From assembly GCF_002013895.1 (NCBI RefSeq), contig NZ_MAFQ01000007.1, forward strand, positions 62,001 to 126,000: DNA of 64,000 nucleotides. Reading direction: 5' to 3'. Below, one piece after another: positions 9,355 through 17,669 of the stretch (position 1 is its first letter; the number at the start of each line of letters is the position of its first letter). The notes under the pieces are model-generated. The model was given only the letters and a program-made list of their open reading frames with translations. It did no database searches and had not been told where the DNA came from. Made by a program: the position numbers and the translations under genes. Source of the stretch: Mycobacteroides franklinii (GTDB lineage Bacteria > Actinomycetota > Actinomycetes > Mycobacteriales > Mycobacteriaceae).

Positions 9355-9809
9355 CGCCGCAGGCTCCGGTGGCCGCCTCCTGGTCCGCGGATCTGGATGC
9401 CAAAACGCTGTACGGTCTGTTGAGATTACGGGCGGAAGCGTTCATCGTCGGACAGAACTGCGCCTACCAGGATCTTGACGGACGCGATCTGGAGCCAGGG
9501 ACTCGGCATTTTTGGATAGCGGATGCAGACGGCAACGTGGTCAGCGGGTTGCGACTGCTGGAAGATCCGGCTGGCGAGGGTTTCTGGATCGGACGGGTTT
9601 GCACCGCCCAGGCCGAACGCGGCCAGGGGCATGCCGCGCGCCTGATCCGCGCTGTGCTCGCCGAGATCGGTGGCTCACGCTGCCGACTGAATGCGCAGGC
9701 CCACCTGAAGGACATGTATGGCAAGCTGGGATTCGTGGTTTCCGGTGATGCATTCCTCGAAGACGAGATACCGCACGTGCCGATGACGTGGGTGGCCGGA
9801 AATGGCTAG
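9351..9809 (+). CDS. GNAT acetyltransferase, ElaA-like (Rv2851c-like)
   Basis: The 152-residue protein starts at GTG 9351 in a GTGA overlap with the mqo stop. The GNAT acetyl-CoA loop is visible as [18 protein letters not shown] (Q/RxxGxA type), with the substrate region [22 protein letters not shown] typical of the ElaA branch and the final IPHVPM strand. The acceptor is not known. It sits between mqo and the chelatase, the same order as Rv2852c-Rv2851c-Rv2850c in M. tuberculosis. Confidence 0.9.
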   Translation: MTPQAPVAASWSADLDAKTLYGLLRLRAEAFIVGQNCAYQDLDGRDLEPGTRHFWIADADGNVVSGLRLLEDPAGEGFWIGRVCTAQAERGQGHAARLIRAVLAEIGGSRCRLNAQAHLKDMYGKLGFVVSGDAFLEDEIPHVPMTWVAGNG

Positions 9810-11688
9810 CGCCACAGTCATTCCCGGATATCCGCTCAGCGCGATCGTCGGGCACGATCAGTTGCGGTTGGCCCTCGTGCTCTCCGCGGTACGACCCGAC
9901 ATCGGCGGCGTGCTGATCCGCGGCGAGAAGGGCACGGCCAAGTCGACCGCGGTGCGCGCCTTGACGTCGGTGCTGAGCTCGGTTGATGGCGCACGCCTGG
10001 TGGAGCTCCCGATCGGCGCTACCGAAGACCGGGTCGTGGGATCGCTTGACCTGCAGAAGGTGTTGCGCGACGGCGAACACGCCTTTTCTCCAGGGCTTCT
10101 GGCGCGGGCCGACGGCGGCGTCCTGTACGTGGACGAGGTCAACCTGCTGCACGATCACCTGGTCGACGTGATCCTCGATGCGGCGGCGATGGGCCGGGTA
10201 CATGTGGAACGTGACGGCGTATCTCATTCGTACGATGCGCGATTCGTTCTGATCGGCACCATGAATCCCGAAGAGGGGGAGTTGCGTCCGCAGCTGCTGG
10301 ACCGCTTCGGATTCGCGGTGGACGTACACGCCTCCCGCGATGTCCCGGTGCGGGCCGAAGTGATCCGACGACGGCTTGCCTATGAGGCAGACCCGGCCGG
10401 GTTCGTCTCACGGTACGCATCCGAGGAGGCCGACCTGGCGGCGCGGATTGCCGATGCCCGGCAACTGCTTCCTCGGGTTGTCTTGCCCGACAACGAATTG
10501 CAGCGTATTGCCGCCTTGTGTGCGGCCTTTGATGTGGACGGGATGCGCGCCGATCTGGTGGTGGCGCGTGCCGCCGTCGCCCATGCCGCGTGGCGTGGCG
10601 CCGAGGTGGTCGGCGAGCCCGATATCCGGGTGGCCGCGGAACTGGCGTTACCGCACCGGCGCCGACGGGACCCGTTCGATGAACCGGGTTTGGATCCGGA
10701 ACAGCTTGACCAGGCGATGCGCGATAGTGCGCCACCGCAGGATCAGGGTCCCGATACGGACGGCCCAGACGACCCGGACCCAGATCCGGATGGCCCCGGT
10801 GGCGGTGCGCCCGAGTCTGCTCCGAATCCGGCTCAAGCGGATGGCCCGCAGCGGGACTCGCCCTCTGCGGCGCCACCTTCCCGGCCCAGCCCCGCGCCTT
10901 CGGCGACCTTTCGTGCCAAGACTTTCCGCGTGCCCGGCGTTGGCATGGGGGCACCAGGGCGGCGTTCGGCGGCACGTAACCGCACGGGCAAGATCATCAC
11001 CCCGAGCTCTGATGAAGGTTTCGGGGTACACGTGATCGGCACGCTGATGTCGGCGGCGAGCCGGGTGACCGCGCCCGGGAAGCTGCCCAGGCCGGTGTTC
11101 TCCGATGTGCAGTGGGCGATCCGTGAAGGGCGCGAAGGCAACCTGGTGATCTTCGTGGTTGACGCGTCGGGCTCGATGGCGGCACGCCAGAAGATGTCCG
11201 CCGTCAGCGGAGCGACGTTGTCTCTCCTGCGCGATGCCTATCAGCGCCGTGACAAGGTCGCGGTCATCACCTTCCGGGGTCAAGAAGCCGCGATGCTGTT
11301 GGCGCCGACCAGTTCGACGCATATCGCCGGGCGCAAGCTCCAGCGGTTCGATACCGGCGGCAAGACGCCGCTGGCGCAAGGACTTCTGGCCGCGCGTGAC
11401 TTGGTGGCACGCGAGCGTGGTCGTGACCCGCACCGTCGTGCGCTGGTTGTGGTACTCACCGATGGCCGCGCTACCGGAGGGCCGGATCCCTTGGGGCGCA
11501 CTCGTCGTGCCGCGGGAATGCTGCGTGCAGAACAGGTTGCCTGTGTGGTGATCGACTGTGAGACATCGTTCGTGAGGATGGATCTGGCGGTCACGCTGGC
11601 CCAGCAGCTCGATGCGCCGGTGATGCAGCTGGACCATCTGAACGCCGACCGGCTCGCCGGCGTGGTGCGCGGCGCGACCGCCGCATGA
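9802..11688 (+). CDS. Magnesium/cobalt chelatase-type AAA+ and VWA protein (Rv2850c-like)
   Basis: The 628-residue protein fuses the ChlI-like AAA+ module and ChlD-like VWA module of metal chelatases. Walker A is GEKGTAKST (about residues 41-49), Walker B is [10 protein letters not shown], and sensor-like [12 protein letters not shown] follows. A low-complexity Pro/Asp/Gly-rich linker lies at about 305-375. The VWA domain has an intact MIDAS DASGSM (Asp454) and TDGRATGG. Its place next to cobO and cobB makes cobalt insertion with a CobN-type large subunit encoded elsewhere the natural inference. The ATG overlaps the GNAT gene by 8 bases. Confidence 0.92.
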   Translation: MASATVIPGYPLSAIVGHDQLRLALVLSAVRPDIGGVLIRGEKGTAKSTAVRALTSVLSSVDGARLVELPIGATEDRVVGSLDLQKVLRDGEHAFSPGLLARADGGVLYVDEVNLLHDHLVDVILDAAAMGRVHVERDGVSHSYDARFVLIGTMNPEEGELRPQLLDRFGFAVDVHASRDVPVRAEVIRRRLAYEADPAGFVSRYASEEADLAARIADARQLLPRVVLPDNELQRIAALCAAFDVDGMRADLVVARAAVAHAAWRGAEVVGEPDIRVAAELALPHRRRRDPFDEPGLDPEQLDQAMRDSAPPQDQGPDTDGPDDPDPDPDGPGGGAPESAPNPAQADGPQRDSPSAAPPSRPSPAPSATFRAKTFRVPGVGMGAPGRRSAARNRTGKIITPSSDEGFGVHVIGTLMSAASRVTAPGKLPRPVFSDVQWAIREGREGNLVIFVVDASGSMAARQKMSAVSGATLSLLRDAYQRRDKVAVITFRGQEAAMLLAPTSSTHIAGRKLQRFDTGGKTPLAQGLLAARDLVARERGRDPHRRALVVVLTDGRATGGPDPLGRTRRAAGMLRAEQVACVVIDCETSFVRMDLAVTLAQQLDAPVMQLDHLNADRLAGVVRGATAA

Positions 11689-11707
11689 GATAGCGGAGGA
11701 GGTTCGC

Positions 11708-12322
11708 ATGCCACAGGGGCAACCATCGGTGGTACCGGAGGACGGACTCACCACGAAGGCGCGACGCAACGCGCCGGTTCTCGCAGTGCACACCGGGGCG
11801 GGAAAGGGCAAGTCCACCGCCGCTTTTGGCATGGCACTGCGGGCCTGGCATCACGGTGCCGATGTCGCGGTGTTCCAGTTCGTGAAGAGCGCCAAGTGGC
11901 GAGTGGGCGAGGAGTCGGTCTTCGGTGAGCTCGCCAAGTTGCACGACGAGCACGGGATCGGCGGCTCGGTGCAGTGGCACAAGATGGGATCGGGGTGGTC
12001 CTGGTCGCGCAAGGCGGGAACCGAGACGGACCATGCCGCGGACGCGGCAGCCGGATGGGCTGAAATCGCGCGGCGACTGGCGGCGCAAGAACACGGCTTC
12101 TACGTGCTGGATGAGTTCACCTATCCGCTCAAGTGGGGATGGGTGGACGTGGACGAAGTGGTCGAGGTGCTGCGCTCGCGGCCAGGCATGCAACATGTGG
12201 TCATCACCGGGCGTGACGCACCGCAGCAGCTTCTGGAAGCCGCCGATCTGGTGACCGAGATGACGAAGGTCAAACATCCGATGGACCAGGGCCGCAAGGG
12301 CCAGCGCGGTATCGAATGGTGA
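11708..12322 (+). CDS. cobO: Cob(I)yrinic acid a,c-diamide adenosyltransferase
   Basis: The 204-residue CobA/CobO-type enzyme transfers the adenosyl group of ATP to reduced corrinoids. The P-loop GAGKGKST lies at about residues 30-37, with VAVFQFVKS, the family KMGSGWSW segment and VLDEFTYPLKWGWVD following. A strong GGAGGAGG ribosome binding site precedes ATG 11708 by about 6 bases. It lies 19 bases after the chelatase stop and 15 bases before cobB, in a corrinoid operon. Confidence 0.96.
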   Translation: MPQGQPSVVPEDGLTTKARRNAPVLAVHTGAGKGKSTAAFGMALRAWHHGADVAVFQFVKSAKWRVGEESVFGELAKLHDEHGIGGSVQWHKMGSGWSWSRKAGTETDHAADAAAGWAEIARRLAAQEHGFYVLDEFTYPLKWGWVDVDEVVEVLRSRPGMQHVVITGRDAPQQLLEAADLVTEMTKVKHPMDQGRKGQRGIEW

Positions 12323-12337
12323 TGGCGTGGTAGTCCG

Positions 12338-13699
12338 TTGAGCGTGGTGTCCGCTAGCGTTCCCGCTGTGGTCATTGCCGCACCCGCATCCGGGAGCGGA
12401 AAGACCACGGTGGCAACGGGCTTGATGGGCGCACTGCGGCGTGCCGGCCATCGGGTGGCGCCGTTCAAGGTGGGCCCGGACTATATCGATCCCGGATACC
12501 ACACCCTGGCGACCGGCAGACCTGGTCGCAATCTCGACAGCGTACTGGTGGGCAGCGACCTGATCGGGCCGCTATTCGGCCACGGTAGCCGCGGCACCGA
12601 TATCGCTGTCATCGAAGGGGTTATGGGGCTTTTCGACGGGCGGGTCAGCGACGCGAAGGGGTCCACCGCCGAGGTTGCGGCCCTGCTCGGGGCACCGGTC
12701 GTGTTGGTGGTGGACGCGAAGGGGTACAGCCAGAGCTTGTCCGCGCTGTTACACGGCTTTGTGGTGCACGCCGCCGAGGCGGGGATCAGGATCGCCGGTG
12801 TGATCCTGAATCGGGTCGGGTCGGAACGACACCGCGAGATTCTCACCGCGGCGGCGGATCGCGCCGGGCTCTGCGTGTTCGGAGCGCTGCCTCGTACCGA
12901 AGAATTATCTGTTCCTTCAAGGCATCTGGGACTGGTGACGGCCGTCGAGCACGGTCAGGCCGCACTCGATGCGATAGCCGCCATGACACAGCTTGTCGCC
13001 GCACATGTGGATGTATCCGCGATTGTCGCCGCTGCCGGCAGTGATGTGACGGCACCCGTATGGAACCCGGCGGATGTCATGGGCACTCCGGCGGCGGGGG
13101 AGCCGGTGGTGGCATTGGCCGCGGGTGAAGCGTTCACCTTCGGATACGCCGAGCATCGCGAACTCTTGGCCGCCGCGGGAGCGGTGGTTGCCGAATTCGA
13201 TCCACGTTCGGATTCGCTGCCGGCCGATACGGCGGCCCTGGTGCTACCCGGCGGATTCCCAGAACAATTCGCCGCTGACTTGTCATCCAATGAGCCACTG
13301 CGTCAACAGGTTCGTGACATGTTGGGACCGATACATGCGGAGTGTGCCGGGCTCACCTACCTGTGCGCAGACCTCGATGGTGCACCGATGTGCGGGGTAT
13401 TGGACGCGCAGGCGCGCTTCACCGACTCGCTCACGCTCGGGTACCGCGATGCGGTTGCGATAACCGGCTCAGTGCTGTTCGCGGAGGGGGAGCGACTGAG
13501 CGGTCACGAATTTCACCGCACCACGGTCGACTACCGTGATGGAGTGCGGCGGCCCGCCTGGGCCTGGAGCGCCGTCGACGGCATCCGTCGCGAGGGCATT
13601 GTGGCGCGGAACGGGCGGATACACGCGTCCTACCTGCATACCCATCCCGCGGCGCACCCCGGTGCGGTGGCACGTTTCGTGGCTCAGGCGGCTAGGTAG
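12338..13699 (+). CDS. cobB: Cobyrinic acid a,c-diamide synthase
   Basis: The 453-residue CobB/CbiA family enzyme amidates carboxylates a and c of the corrin ring using glutamine and ATP. The N-terminal ATPase starts VVIAAPASGSGKTT (P-loop about residues 12-20) and has VIEGVMGLFDGR. The C-terminal glutaminase has HAECAGLTYL with the nucleophile Cys and HEFHRTTVD. The start is uncertain: TTG 12338 is given, but GTG 12344 or 12347 would also fit because the conserved region begins only at about residue 11. The usual mycobacterial neighbour cysG lies 20 kb away here. Confidence 0.95.
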   Translation: MSVVSASVPAVVIAAPASGSGKTTVATGLMGALRRAGHRVAPFKVGPDYIDPGYHTLATGRPGRNLDSVLVGSDLIGPLFGHGSRGTDIAVIEGVMGLFDGRVSDAKGSTAEVAALLGAPVVLVVDAKGYSQSLSALLHGFVVHAAEAGIRIAGVILNRVGSERHREILTAAADRAGLCVFGALPRTEELSVPSRHLGLVTAVEHGQAALDAIAAMTQLVAAHVDVSAIVAAAGSDVTAPVWNPADVMGTPAAGEPVVALAAGEAFTFGYAEHRELLAAAGAVVAEFDPRSDSLPADTAALVLPGGFPEQFAADLSSNEPLRQQVRDMLGPIHAECAGLTYLCADLDGAPMCGVLDAQARFTDSLTLGYRDAVAITGSVLFAEGERLSGHEFHRTTVDYRDGVRRPAWAWSAVDGIRREGIVARNGRIHASYLHTHPAAHPGAVARFVAQAAR

Positions 13700-13733
13700 G
13701 GAATAGAGCGCGGCTCTGAGCTGACGCAACGCC

Positions 13734-15053
13734 TCAATCCGGTTGAGGTGTGGGGAGTTCCAGATTCATGGTGCGTAGGTCGTCAATATCGCGTTGTGGT
13801 GGGGGTGTCCATTCGGTGGTGCCGTCGGTGCGTTTTCGGGTGGTCCAGCCGTGGTCCAGGAGGCGGTGGTGGGGTCCGCAGGCGAAGGTGAGGTTGTCGA
13901 TGTCGGTGGCCCCGCCGTGGGCCCATTCGGTGAGGTGGTGGACCTCGCAGAGATATCCGGGCACGCTGCAGCCGGGGTGGGTGCAGCCGCGATCCTTGGC
14001 GTGCAACACGATCCGCTGATCGGGCGAGGCGATCCGTTTGGTGCGTCCGAGATACAGGGGTCTGCCGTCGTCATCGAAGATGCTCAGATAGTGGTGAGCA
14101 TGCGCGGCGGCGCGGATCAGATCCGGCATCGGCAGGCGGGTGCCGGCACCGGTGACGGCGATACCGGCTGCTGATTCCAACTCTTTGAGTGTGGTGGTGA
14201 CGATGACGGTGACCGGTAGGCCGTGGTGTGAACCCAGGTTCCCGGAGGCCAGTGTTGAGCGCAGGCACGCGCGCAGGGCGTCGTGGTTGCGTTGCGCCGG
14301 GGTTCGGGTGTCGTGTTCGGCGGCTTCCGGTGACGGCTCCCCATCCACGAGCGGTGTTTGATCGGCCGGGTTGCACATGCCGGGGGCTGCGAGTTTCGTA
14401 AACACCGCATCCAGGTAGGCCCGGGTCTCTGGATCGAGTAGTCCCGAGATGGGTGACATGCCGTCAAAGCCTTGTTGTCCGATGCTCACCCCGCGGCGTC
14501 GCGCCCGATCCACATCGCAGAATTCCCTGTCCGGATTCAGCAGGGCCATCATGCGGTCGGCGCCGGTGCGTAGTTGTTCGGGCCTGAATTGCGCCGCTAT
14601 TACCGCCAGCTGCGCCTCGGCCGCTTGGCGGGTCGGGGCATCGACCACTACCGGCAACCGGTCGAAGAACTGCCGAATGATCCGCACATGTTCCTCACCG
14701 ATATCGCCGCGCTCAAGGGCCGCGGCCACATTCGGCAGCTGCGGCGCCAACACCTCACCGGTCAACGCCCGCCGCGGCGCCAACTGCTGCGCATCGGCGA
14801 TCCGGCGCCGCGCCGCACCCTTACTGATATGTAGGCGCCGGGACAACACATCAGCATGCGACGTCCCACCCAACTCCACTGGGGACGCCTGCCGCACCAA
14901 CTGCGCAATCCCGGCGTGTGAGGCAGAGGTGAGCCGCCGTTGGGCCACCTCCACCCGCGCCAACACCGCCAGCAGCTCAGCGTTCGAGAGTCCATCCAAA
15001 GTGTCAGCGCAGAAGGCATCAACCGCCGGCTCCAGCACCTCGATCGAACTCAT
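13734..15053 (-). CDS. 13E12-type DUF222/HNH endonuclease protein
   Basis: The 439-residue protein has an alpha-helical DUF222 region (about residues 25-300, with RRLHISKGAARRRI resembling a helix-turn-helix) and a C-terminal HNH motif: CTHPGCSVPGYLCEVHHL, then NLTFACGPHHRLLDHGW. The two CxxC-like and His clusters look intact, so a nuclease fold is plausible. In M. tuberculosis such genes form the REP13E12 repeat family, which is used as a phage integration target; the cellular role is not established. It stands at the left border of the non-syntenic stretch between cobB and cysG. Confidence 0.9.
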   Translation of the reverse strand: MSSIEVLEPAVDAFCADTLDGLSNAELLAVLARVEVAQRRLTSASHAGIAQLVRQASPVELGGTSHADVLSRRLHISKGAARRRIADAQQLAPRRALTGEVLAPQLPNVAAALERGDIGEEHVRIIRQFFDRLPVVVDAPTRQAAEAQLAVIAAQFRPEQLRTGADRMMALLNPDREFCDVDRARRRGVSIGQQGFDGMSPISGLLDPETRAYLDAVFTKLAAPGMCNPADQTPLVDGEPSPEAAEHDTRTPAQRNHDALRACLRSTLASGNLGSHHGLPVTVIVTTTLKELESAAGIAVTGAGTRLPMPDLIRAAAHAHHYLSIFDDDGRPLYLGRTKRIASPDQRIVLHAKDRGCTHPGCSVPGYLCEVHHLTEWAHGGATDIDNLTFACGPHHRLLDHGWTTRKRTDGTTEWTPPPQRDIDDLRTMNLELPTPQPD

Positions 15054-15125
15054 ACGTGCATCGTAAGGACAGTCACCGACAAAACCGCCGATATTGTGAC
15101 GCTAGAAACCGCTGTGACAGAAGGT

Positions 15126-15141
15126 ATTTCGAGAACGAAAT
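15126..15141. promoter_or_regulatory. Small inverted repeat between divergent genes
   Basis: ATTTCG and CGAAAT flank a 4-base AGAA. It sits between the HNH gene (minus) and the small membrane protein gene (plus). It could be an operator for either; no known binding-site consensus matches clearly. Confidence 0.3.
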
Positions 15142-15188
15142 GTATCTAGCCCCGTAGTTCCGAAAATCTTCCTGGTACCATCGTCGGT

Positions 15189-15563
15189 ATGTCTGGTCGC
15201 GGGGTACCTAAGTACCAGTTGTATTCCGCAGCCGTGCTGGCGATTTTGTGTTTGTTGGTCGGGGGCGCGTGCCTATTGCCGGGCGAGAGTTCGCATTTGG
15301 CGGACGCTACCGCCCCGGTGTCCTTATATGACACTGTCGAGGCCCATCACTGGGAACTGGTGCAGCACGGCGTGGCCGCCACTCGTCTTCGCCTCGGGAT
15401 GGTTGGGGGGCCGGTCTGGCTGCCTCATGCCGTATCGATCGTTTCTCTTGGCGGCGCTGCGCTGCTGATTGTGTTGATGTCGCGACGTGGCGCGGTGATT
15501 TCGCGAGGCCCGGAAAATTTTGGGCGACAAAGGCTTCTGCACTTACGAATCAATCGGCGCTGA
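15189..15563 (+). CDS. Small membrane protein of unknown function
   Basis: This is a 124-residue protein with two predicted membrane segments: about 12-30 (LYSAAVLAILCLLVGGACLL) and about 78-96 (AVSIVSLGGAALLIVLM). The loop between them (about 65 positions including HHWELVQHG) would face outside if the N-terminus is inside. A TACCAT hexamer seven bases before ATG 15189 would allow a leaderless transcript, and no ribosome binding site is seen. I do not recognise a family. Coding preference looks plausible, but a conserved homologue would be needed for certainty. Confidence 0.5.
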   Translation: MSGRGVPKYQLYSAAVLAILCLLVGGACLLPGESSHLADATAPVSLYDTVEAHHWELVQHGVAATRLRLGMVGGPVWLPHAVSIVSLGGAALLIVLMSRRGAVISRGPENFGRQRLLHLRINRR

Positions 15564-15791
15564 GGGTTGCCGGACGGTCATCGCTGCCGTCGTGTGCATC
15601 TCAAACCCTCACTAGCCGTGCAGGGCGTCTTTTCCGTGCGCCCGGCCGGCTCCGCATCCGTTGATTGGACCGTTTCTTGTGGTGATCTCTGTCTGCATCT
15701 ATAGATCTTCGTTGTTGATGAACGTGCGCCGCGATGCGCTGTCTCTCCCATCCCTAGCGGCGTCCGGTTCGCGGGCGCAGGGGTGGATCTC

Positions 15792-16430
15792 ATGATTGCC
15801 CGCCTCATCACCACAGGTCTTCTGGTGGCAGTACTTGGCCTGACGGAAGCAGTCACCGCCATCGCGGAGCCCGTAGACATGGCGCCGCAGTTGTATTCGA
15901 GGACCACGCGGGACGGATGGCGTCTGGAGATCCGGTTGGACAACGAACGTGTGAATTCGGTGCCGAATCTGGCGGCGGCCACCAACTCCCGGGAGGCCTT
16001 CGTCACGCTCTCGGGTACGGCAACCGCGACCGGTGGCACCAACCCCATCACCGATAGCCTCTTTCTCATCGGCTACCAACTTGGCTGCCAGTCCGATGTG
16101 TCCTCAGGATTGCAGATCGGCGGATCCGCCGGTGTCGCGCCGTCGGTGAACCTTGGTGTGCTTCCCCTGCAAACGGTGGGCGTCGGGGGTAGTGCCGGAG
16201 TGAGCGGCTTTGTGCAAACCGTGTTGCAACCGGGCGTCATCGTCAACTTGCCGTTGGGCAATATGGTTTTGTCGCGGGGCAATACCGGAGCCTTGGATCT
16301 GGACAACGTTCATCTGAAGGCCGACGCGTGCGGAGGCGACGTCACCATCCGGTCCTTTGCCTCCTTGCGTGTATCTACCGAGACCGGTCACACCGAGTTC
16401 GCGATCTATGGCGATCCGATCAGGATCTGA
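15792..16430 (+). CDS. MspA-like mycobacterial outer-membrane porin
   Basis: The 212-residue precursor has a signal peptide of about 26 residues (IARLITTGLLVAVLGL, cleavage near AIA-EP). The mature part resembles MspA in several places: LIGYQLGCQSDVSSGLQ matches the LGYQIG strand, PGVIVNLPLGN matches PGVSISADLGNGPG, and the ending RSFASLRVSTETGHTEFAIYGDPIRI corresponds to the MspA C-terminus, within the limits of eye alignment. Length equals the MspA precursor. The protein would form an octameric beta-barrel across the mycomembrane. ATG 15792 is chosen because GGGGTGG stands 6 bases upstream; GTG 15783 is an alternative. Two small exported proteins follow directly. Confidence 0.82.
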   Translation: MIARLITTGLLVAVLGLTEAVTAIAEPVDMAPQLYSRTTRDGWRLEIRLDNERVNSVPNLAAATNSREAFVTLSGTATATGGTNPITDSLFLIGYQLGCQSDVSSGLQIGGSAGVAPSVNLGVLPLQTVGVGGSAGVSGFVQTVLQPGVIVNLPLGNMVLSRGNTGALDLDNVHLKADACGGDVTIRSFASLRVSTETGHTEFAIYGDPIRI

Positions 16431-16432
16431 CA

Positions 16433-16738
16433 ATGCGAACATCCTGTGTAGCAATTCTTTTGGTTCTCGGGACGTGGCAGGCACCTGCGGCGGTCGCAGC
16501 GGCTGAACCGGTGCCGATAAACCCAATGCCCGCGGTTCCGGTAGCGGTTCCGGGCGGGGCGCCGAACAACCATGCGGCCACGCCGTCGCAACCGGCCTTT
16601 GGACTGTTGCCTCGCCCCGGCCGGGGCACGCAGGTTACGGCCGGGCTCGAGGCGGGGTATACCAATCGCATCAGCGGGGGAATGACCGGTGGGCAGTTGG
16701 AGGACCCGCATGGAACGGGTGAGGGAGTCGCTCGATGA
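16433..16738 (+). CDS. Small exported Pro/Gly-rich protein, first paralogue
   Basis: The 101-residue protein starts 2 bases after the porin stop. A signal peptide of about 24 residues ends in AVAAA-EP. The mature chain is Pro-rich first (PVPINPMPAVPVAVPGG) and Gly-rich last. The segment GRGTQV ... ISGGMTGGQ matches the next gene's SRGTRL ... MSGGMEGGA, so the two are likely tandem paralogues. It probably shares the porin transcript and overlaps the next ATG (ATGA). Function is unknown; location would be the cell envelope or medium. Confidence 0.7.
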   Translation: MRTSCVAILLVLGTWQAPAAVAAAEPVPINPMPAVPVAVPGGAPNNHAATPSQPAFGLLPRPGRGTQVTAGLEAGYTNRISGGMTGGQLEDPHGTGEGVAR

Positions 16739-17001
16739 TTCGGGTGCTATCTGTGGCGGTGGTTTTGACGGGGCTTGCCGCCGGGTTCGCCGCACCCGCG
16801 TCGGCAGAGTTGCCACCGCCCGGTCCGGCTCCCTACGGCCCGGTTGTCGCGCCGGGGCAGTTGCCCGCATTGAATGTGTCGCGCGGCACCCGGCTGCCGT
16901 CGTCGATGTCCGGTGCGCGTGGACCGCGGATGTCCGGGGGAATGGAGGGCGGCGCCGGTGCATCCGGTGGTGTCAAGGCAAGCGGTGGATTTGGCGACTA
17001 G
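16735..17001 (+). CDS. Small exported Pro/Gly-rich protein, second paralogue
   Basis: The 88-residue protein has a clear signal peptide (IRVLSVAVVLTGLAAGFA, cleavage after ASA) and a mature part of about 63 residues: Pro-rich, then RGTRLPSSMSGARGP, then a Gly/Ser tail (SGGMEGGAGASGG). It shares its layout and RGTx(n)SGGMxGG core with the preceding gene. ATG 16735 overlaps the previous stop in an ATGA junction. No family is recognised. It is the last gene of a three-gene exported-protein operon that converges on tetR. Confidence 0.68.
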   Translation: MIRVLSVAVVLTGLAAGFAAPASAELPPPGPAPYGPVVAPGQLPALNVSRGTRLPSSMSGARGPRMSGGMEGGAGASGGVKASGGFGD

Positions 17002-17024
17002 TAAGCCGGCCGACGCAGCCGCTG

Positions 17025-17042
17025 TCCCGTGACACGACGGGA
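17025..17042. terminator. Possible bidirectional terminator hairpin
   Basis: TCCCGT and ACGGGA flank a 6-base loop in the 44-base gap between the convergent exported-protein operon and tetR. There is no T tract on either side, as is common for mycobacterial terminators. Confidence 0.35.
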
Positions 17043-17045
17043 GTG

Positions 17046-17669
17046 TTACGCAGGGGTGATGGGGGCCTGCACCAGAGGAAGGACCACCTCGTCGACCATC
17101 CGGCGCATGTATGTCTCGTCGATGACGGTCTTTTTGAGAGCCGCCGTCAGGCTCAGGCCCAACGGAATGTCGTAGACGAGCGACAAGTCGCGACCCTGCG
17201 CTATCTCACCGCGTTCGACCGCACGCGCGAACACAAGCTCCATCCGTTTCTGGGATTGGGAAACCAACAGGTCGTCGAGGGCGGCGGCCAGGGTCGGTTC
17301 GTTGACGGCTTCGGCGATGATCCCGGCAAGTAGGTTGCCCGTGAGGATGTGGTCGTCGTTGAAATCCCTTGCCTCGTACAGAGAATGCAAGTCACCGCGC
17401 AGGCTCCCGGTGTCGGGCACCTCGTCGAGCTTGCCCAGAGAGGGCCGCCCATGCAAGATAGCGTCTGCGGTGAGCGCCGCCTTGGAAGACCAGCGGCGAT
17501 AGATCGCGGCCTTACCCACGCCGGCGCGCGTGGCGATTTCATCCATGTTCATCGCGTCATAGCCCTGCTCGGCGAGCATGACAAACGCGGCCTCCAGGAT
17601 TGCGACGTCCAATGATCTGTTGAGACGCCCAGATGTCCGTTGTCGTTGAATCGCCGAATTTTTCGTCAT
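17046..17669 (-). CDS. TetR/AcrR-family transcriptional regulator
   Basis: The 207-residue protein has the N-terminal helix-turn-helix [19 protein letters not shown] followed by [14 protein letters not shown], the standard TetR DNA-binding layout at about residues 20-65. The C-terminal ligand domain is unassigned. ATG 17669 is chosen because it forms an ATGA overlap with the mmpL stop; a longer frame from 17720 would overlap mmpL more. As last gene of mmpS-mmpL-tetR it most likely represses its own operon. The doubled palindrome at 21015-21062, upstream of mmpS, is the best candidate operator. Confidence 0.88.
   Translation of the reverse strand: MTKNSAIQRQRTSGRLNRSLDVAILEAAFVMLAEQGYDAMNMDEIATRAGVGKAAIYRRWSSKAALTADAILHGRPSLGKLDEVPDTGSLRGDLHSLYEARDFNDDHILTGNLLAGIIAEAVNEPTLAAALDDLLVSQSQKRMELVFARAVERGEIAQGRDLSLVYDIPLGLSLTAALKKTVIDETYMRRMVDEVVLPLVQAPITPA

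Noticed and set aside
13734..15053. Insertion element or transposase
   Set aside because: The protein has DUF222 and HNH motifs, no DDE motif and no flanking terminal inverted repeats or target duplication that I could see. 13E12-type genes are a repeated family rather than classical IS elements.
15126..15141. A LexA/SOS box at the small palindrome
   Set aside because: The mycobacterial SOS consensus TCGAAC-N4-GTTCGA does not fit ATTTCG-AGAA-CGAAAT.
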